From NCBI GenBank assembly GCA_021234155.1, contig JAJEKV010000041.1, forward strand, positions 6,565,249 to 6,629,248: DNA of 64,000 nt. The letters run 5' to 3'. Shown here piece after piece: positions 62,467 to 64,000 of this stretch (position 1 is its first letter; every line of letters starts with the position of its first letter). The translations under genes and the position numbers were made by a program. Below the pieces are notes generated by a model, which searched no databases, was not told where the DNA came from, and saw only the letters and a program-made list of their open reading frames with translations. This DNA is from Isoetes taiwanensis. Its lineage: Eukaryota > Streptophyta > Lycopodiopsida > Isoetales > Isoetaceae.

Positions 62467-62579
62467 CACATACAAAATTCGCCACTTTTGTTAAGAGAAG
62501 GGGATGTTCAATGAGCACTTCCAAGATTTTTATGTAGTAGTTTGGCATGGATCAATTTCTAGCGTTAAATTGAACTCAA

Positions 62580-63890
62580 GAGAAAGAAAGAAAGAAAGAT
62601 TATATTAACGTCTACGAGAGACCGCTTGGGTCTATGAGACCAAATATACATCAATCATGTCCAGCTAGGGGCGCATTTGCAGCCACCTAGAGATATTGCA
62701 TAAAAAAGGAAAAAGAAAACTAAAACAATGAGATTAAGAAACTTTTGTCTTCTTGGCCACGGGCTCAAAGTATAAAGTAATGTCAGACTTGTTTTCTCTT
62801 TTGAAGGACTGCTTATGTTTATCCTTTACCGTCCGCTTTCTTCTTCTCGACACTTTCATGGTTACTCCTTTTGAGATTGGATGAGATGGTCCGAGGAGAG
62901 AACCTGCCTTCCGTTTATTATCATTATCACCTCCAATGAGAAAGAAAGTGATCAGTCTTTCGCGTGGGATCGTTTTTCATGTCCCGCTCTTCCCCCAGCT
63001 TGCTCCTTTAATAGATTTCTTCTATGCACAGTCATTTGGTGAAGAAAAAGAGCTATACATTTCTGATCCTCATAGGCGATCAGTTTGGAGAGGGAGGTAG
63101 GTTCCCGAAATAGGCAATGGAATCTGCCCCGTATTTCATAATAGACTGGACATGTGAAGATGAAATGTTCCTCTGACTCAATTACATTCAAGTGACATAG
63201 TCTGCAGATTCTTTTCGGCTCTCCACCTTCGGTCTACTAGCGACCAGCTTCGATCTCGAGCTGATGAGATGAGACCCTGAGCTGACCGATAGCATGTCTC
63301 ACCTTATAATGCGAGGTGAATATTCAAATATCCTGGTCGCTCGATGAAACCATCTTCATTGATCTCAAGGAAGTGATCTTTGTAAAATTGCATCTTGGTA
63401 GGAAGATCACTTGGGGTTAACCATGTCCTTGATATGTATAAAATTTCCAGATCGTGCCGTATGAGCTGGTTCTTCTCTTTTTCAAGTCTCTTTTTTGCTC
63501 CAGGTTTTACCGCTGTATTAGCTGCAGCTACATTATGTTGAAAGGGGGGCAGGTTTCCCAAGCCAAATCCTAAGGAAGCAGCCCATTGCGATGCTTTTGC
63601 GTACCAACATTCCTGCACTCCCTTTTCAGCCAGATCTTTGGAGCTCTTGAGAGCAATCCATGGAAGCCTGCATTGGCCTTGCTGCGAGGACCCGAGTTGG
63701 TGCACTTTATGCAAAAAGGAGACTAACTGGAATGCTGCGTCCAGTTGAAGCGGAGTGGCTGAAAATTCTGCCAATATGATTGAATGTGGCACAGATGCTT
63801 TGCTCATAATCATTTTGGACAGAAAATAAATTTGCAGTCTGTTGAGTGGAGAAGATGATCTGAACAGCAAAACACTATGGAGAGAAGAGG
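62580..63890 (-). mobile_element. 5'-truncated LINE, minus strand
   Basis: ORF2 C-terminal frame 63870-63304 (188 codons): NRLQIYFLSKMIMSKASVPH, then AEFSATPLQLDAAFQLVSFL, QCRLPWIALKSSK and KNQLIRHDLEILYISRTW. After a stop, SEEHFIFTCPVYYEIRGRF (63191-62952) is the terminal Cys/His region. The 3' UTR ends in the conserved tail at 62635-62580: TTGGTCTCATAGACC, GGTCTCTCGTAGACGTTAAT, then TTTC repeats. The 5' end is near 63890. It is homologous to the copy at 55.7-56.9 kb and better preserved. Confidence 0.85.
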
Positions 63891-64000
63891 AGACGCACCA
63901 AGTAACAAAGGAGGAGCAAGAAACTTGTGTATTACCCTAACTCATAAGGTGTACATATATATATGTGCCACGTCCTCATGTTGGGTGGCAAATAGGGAAA

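Overview
The window looks like a piece of a large, transposon-rich land-plant nuclear genome. A fern or other seed-free lineage is my best guess, from the style of the LINEs and the very long intron, but no marker here proves it. Only two host genes are convincing. One is a single-coding-exon F-box/kelch gene, a likely HAWAIIAN SKIRT orthologue, at 19704-21197 (+). The other is the 3' end of a spliced SAM-dependent methyltransferase gene on the minus strand, with exons at 60277-60378 and 50935-51078 separated by a roughly 9.2 kb intron packed with transposons. Almost everything else is transposable elements, their fragments and local tandem repeats.

Layout. 0.94-6.5 kb: a decayed but nearly full-length LINE (minus). 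6.5-8.4 kb: tandem repeats. 8.7-9.8 kb: an ORF1-only LINE derivative. 10.3-17.2 kb: an unknown degraded ORF, LTR-like repeats, and a Ty3/gypsy pol remnant (12.5-14.7 kb). 17.3-21.7 kb: the F-box gene. 23.4-26.3 kb: a pseudogene and LINE scraps. 27.7-27.9 kb: a broken ubiquitin sequence. 27.9-43.4 kb: a small non-coding LTR retrotransposon (LTR-B) split by a 13.5 kb Ty3/gypsy chromovirus (28809-42277, minus). 43.4-47.2 kb: repeats and an L1-type LINE. 47.2-50.1 kb: another non-coding LTR element (LTR-C). 50.9-60.4 kb: the methyltransferase terminal intron, with an array of heat-shock-element-like sites, tRNA-like SINEs, a LINE 3' end and scrambled Ty1/copia pieces. 60.5-64 kb: LINE remnants.

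The main discovery candidate is the 13.5 kb gypsy element. Besides gag, protease, RT, RNase H and an integrase ending in a chromodomain, it carries two extra genes between its 5' LTR and gag. The first reads M-A-R-T-K, stop, T-A-R-K at its N terminus (the histone H3 tail), then about 340 residues of charged linker, then a complete H3-type histone fold. Its frame is broken only by two TAG codons and an inserted 538 bp hAT-type MITE with a perfect 8 bp target duplication. The second is an unrecognised protein of about 500 residues. Each extra gene is preceded by the same promoter cassette: two 67 bp palindromes about 190-200 bp apart, then an identical CTATAAATAG TATA box and a similar leader. 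This suggests a retrotransposon with its own co-regulated accessory genes, one encoding an H3 variant, alongside an integrase chromodomain of a fold known to bind methylated H3 tails. Other notable signals are seven tandem covarying stem-loops just upstream of the 3' LTR of LTR-B, a 3' tail shared by several different LINEs, and seven contiguous 10 bp heat-shock-type units.
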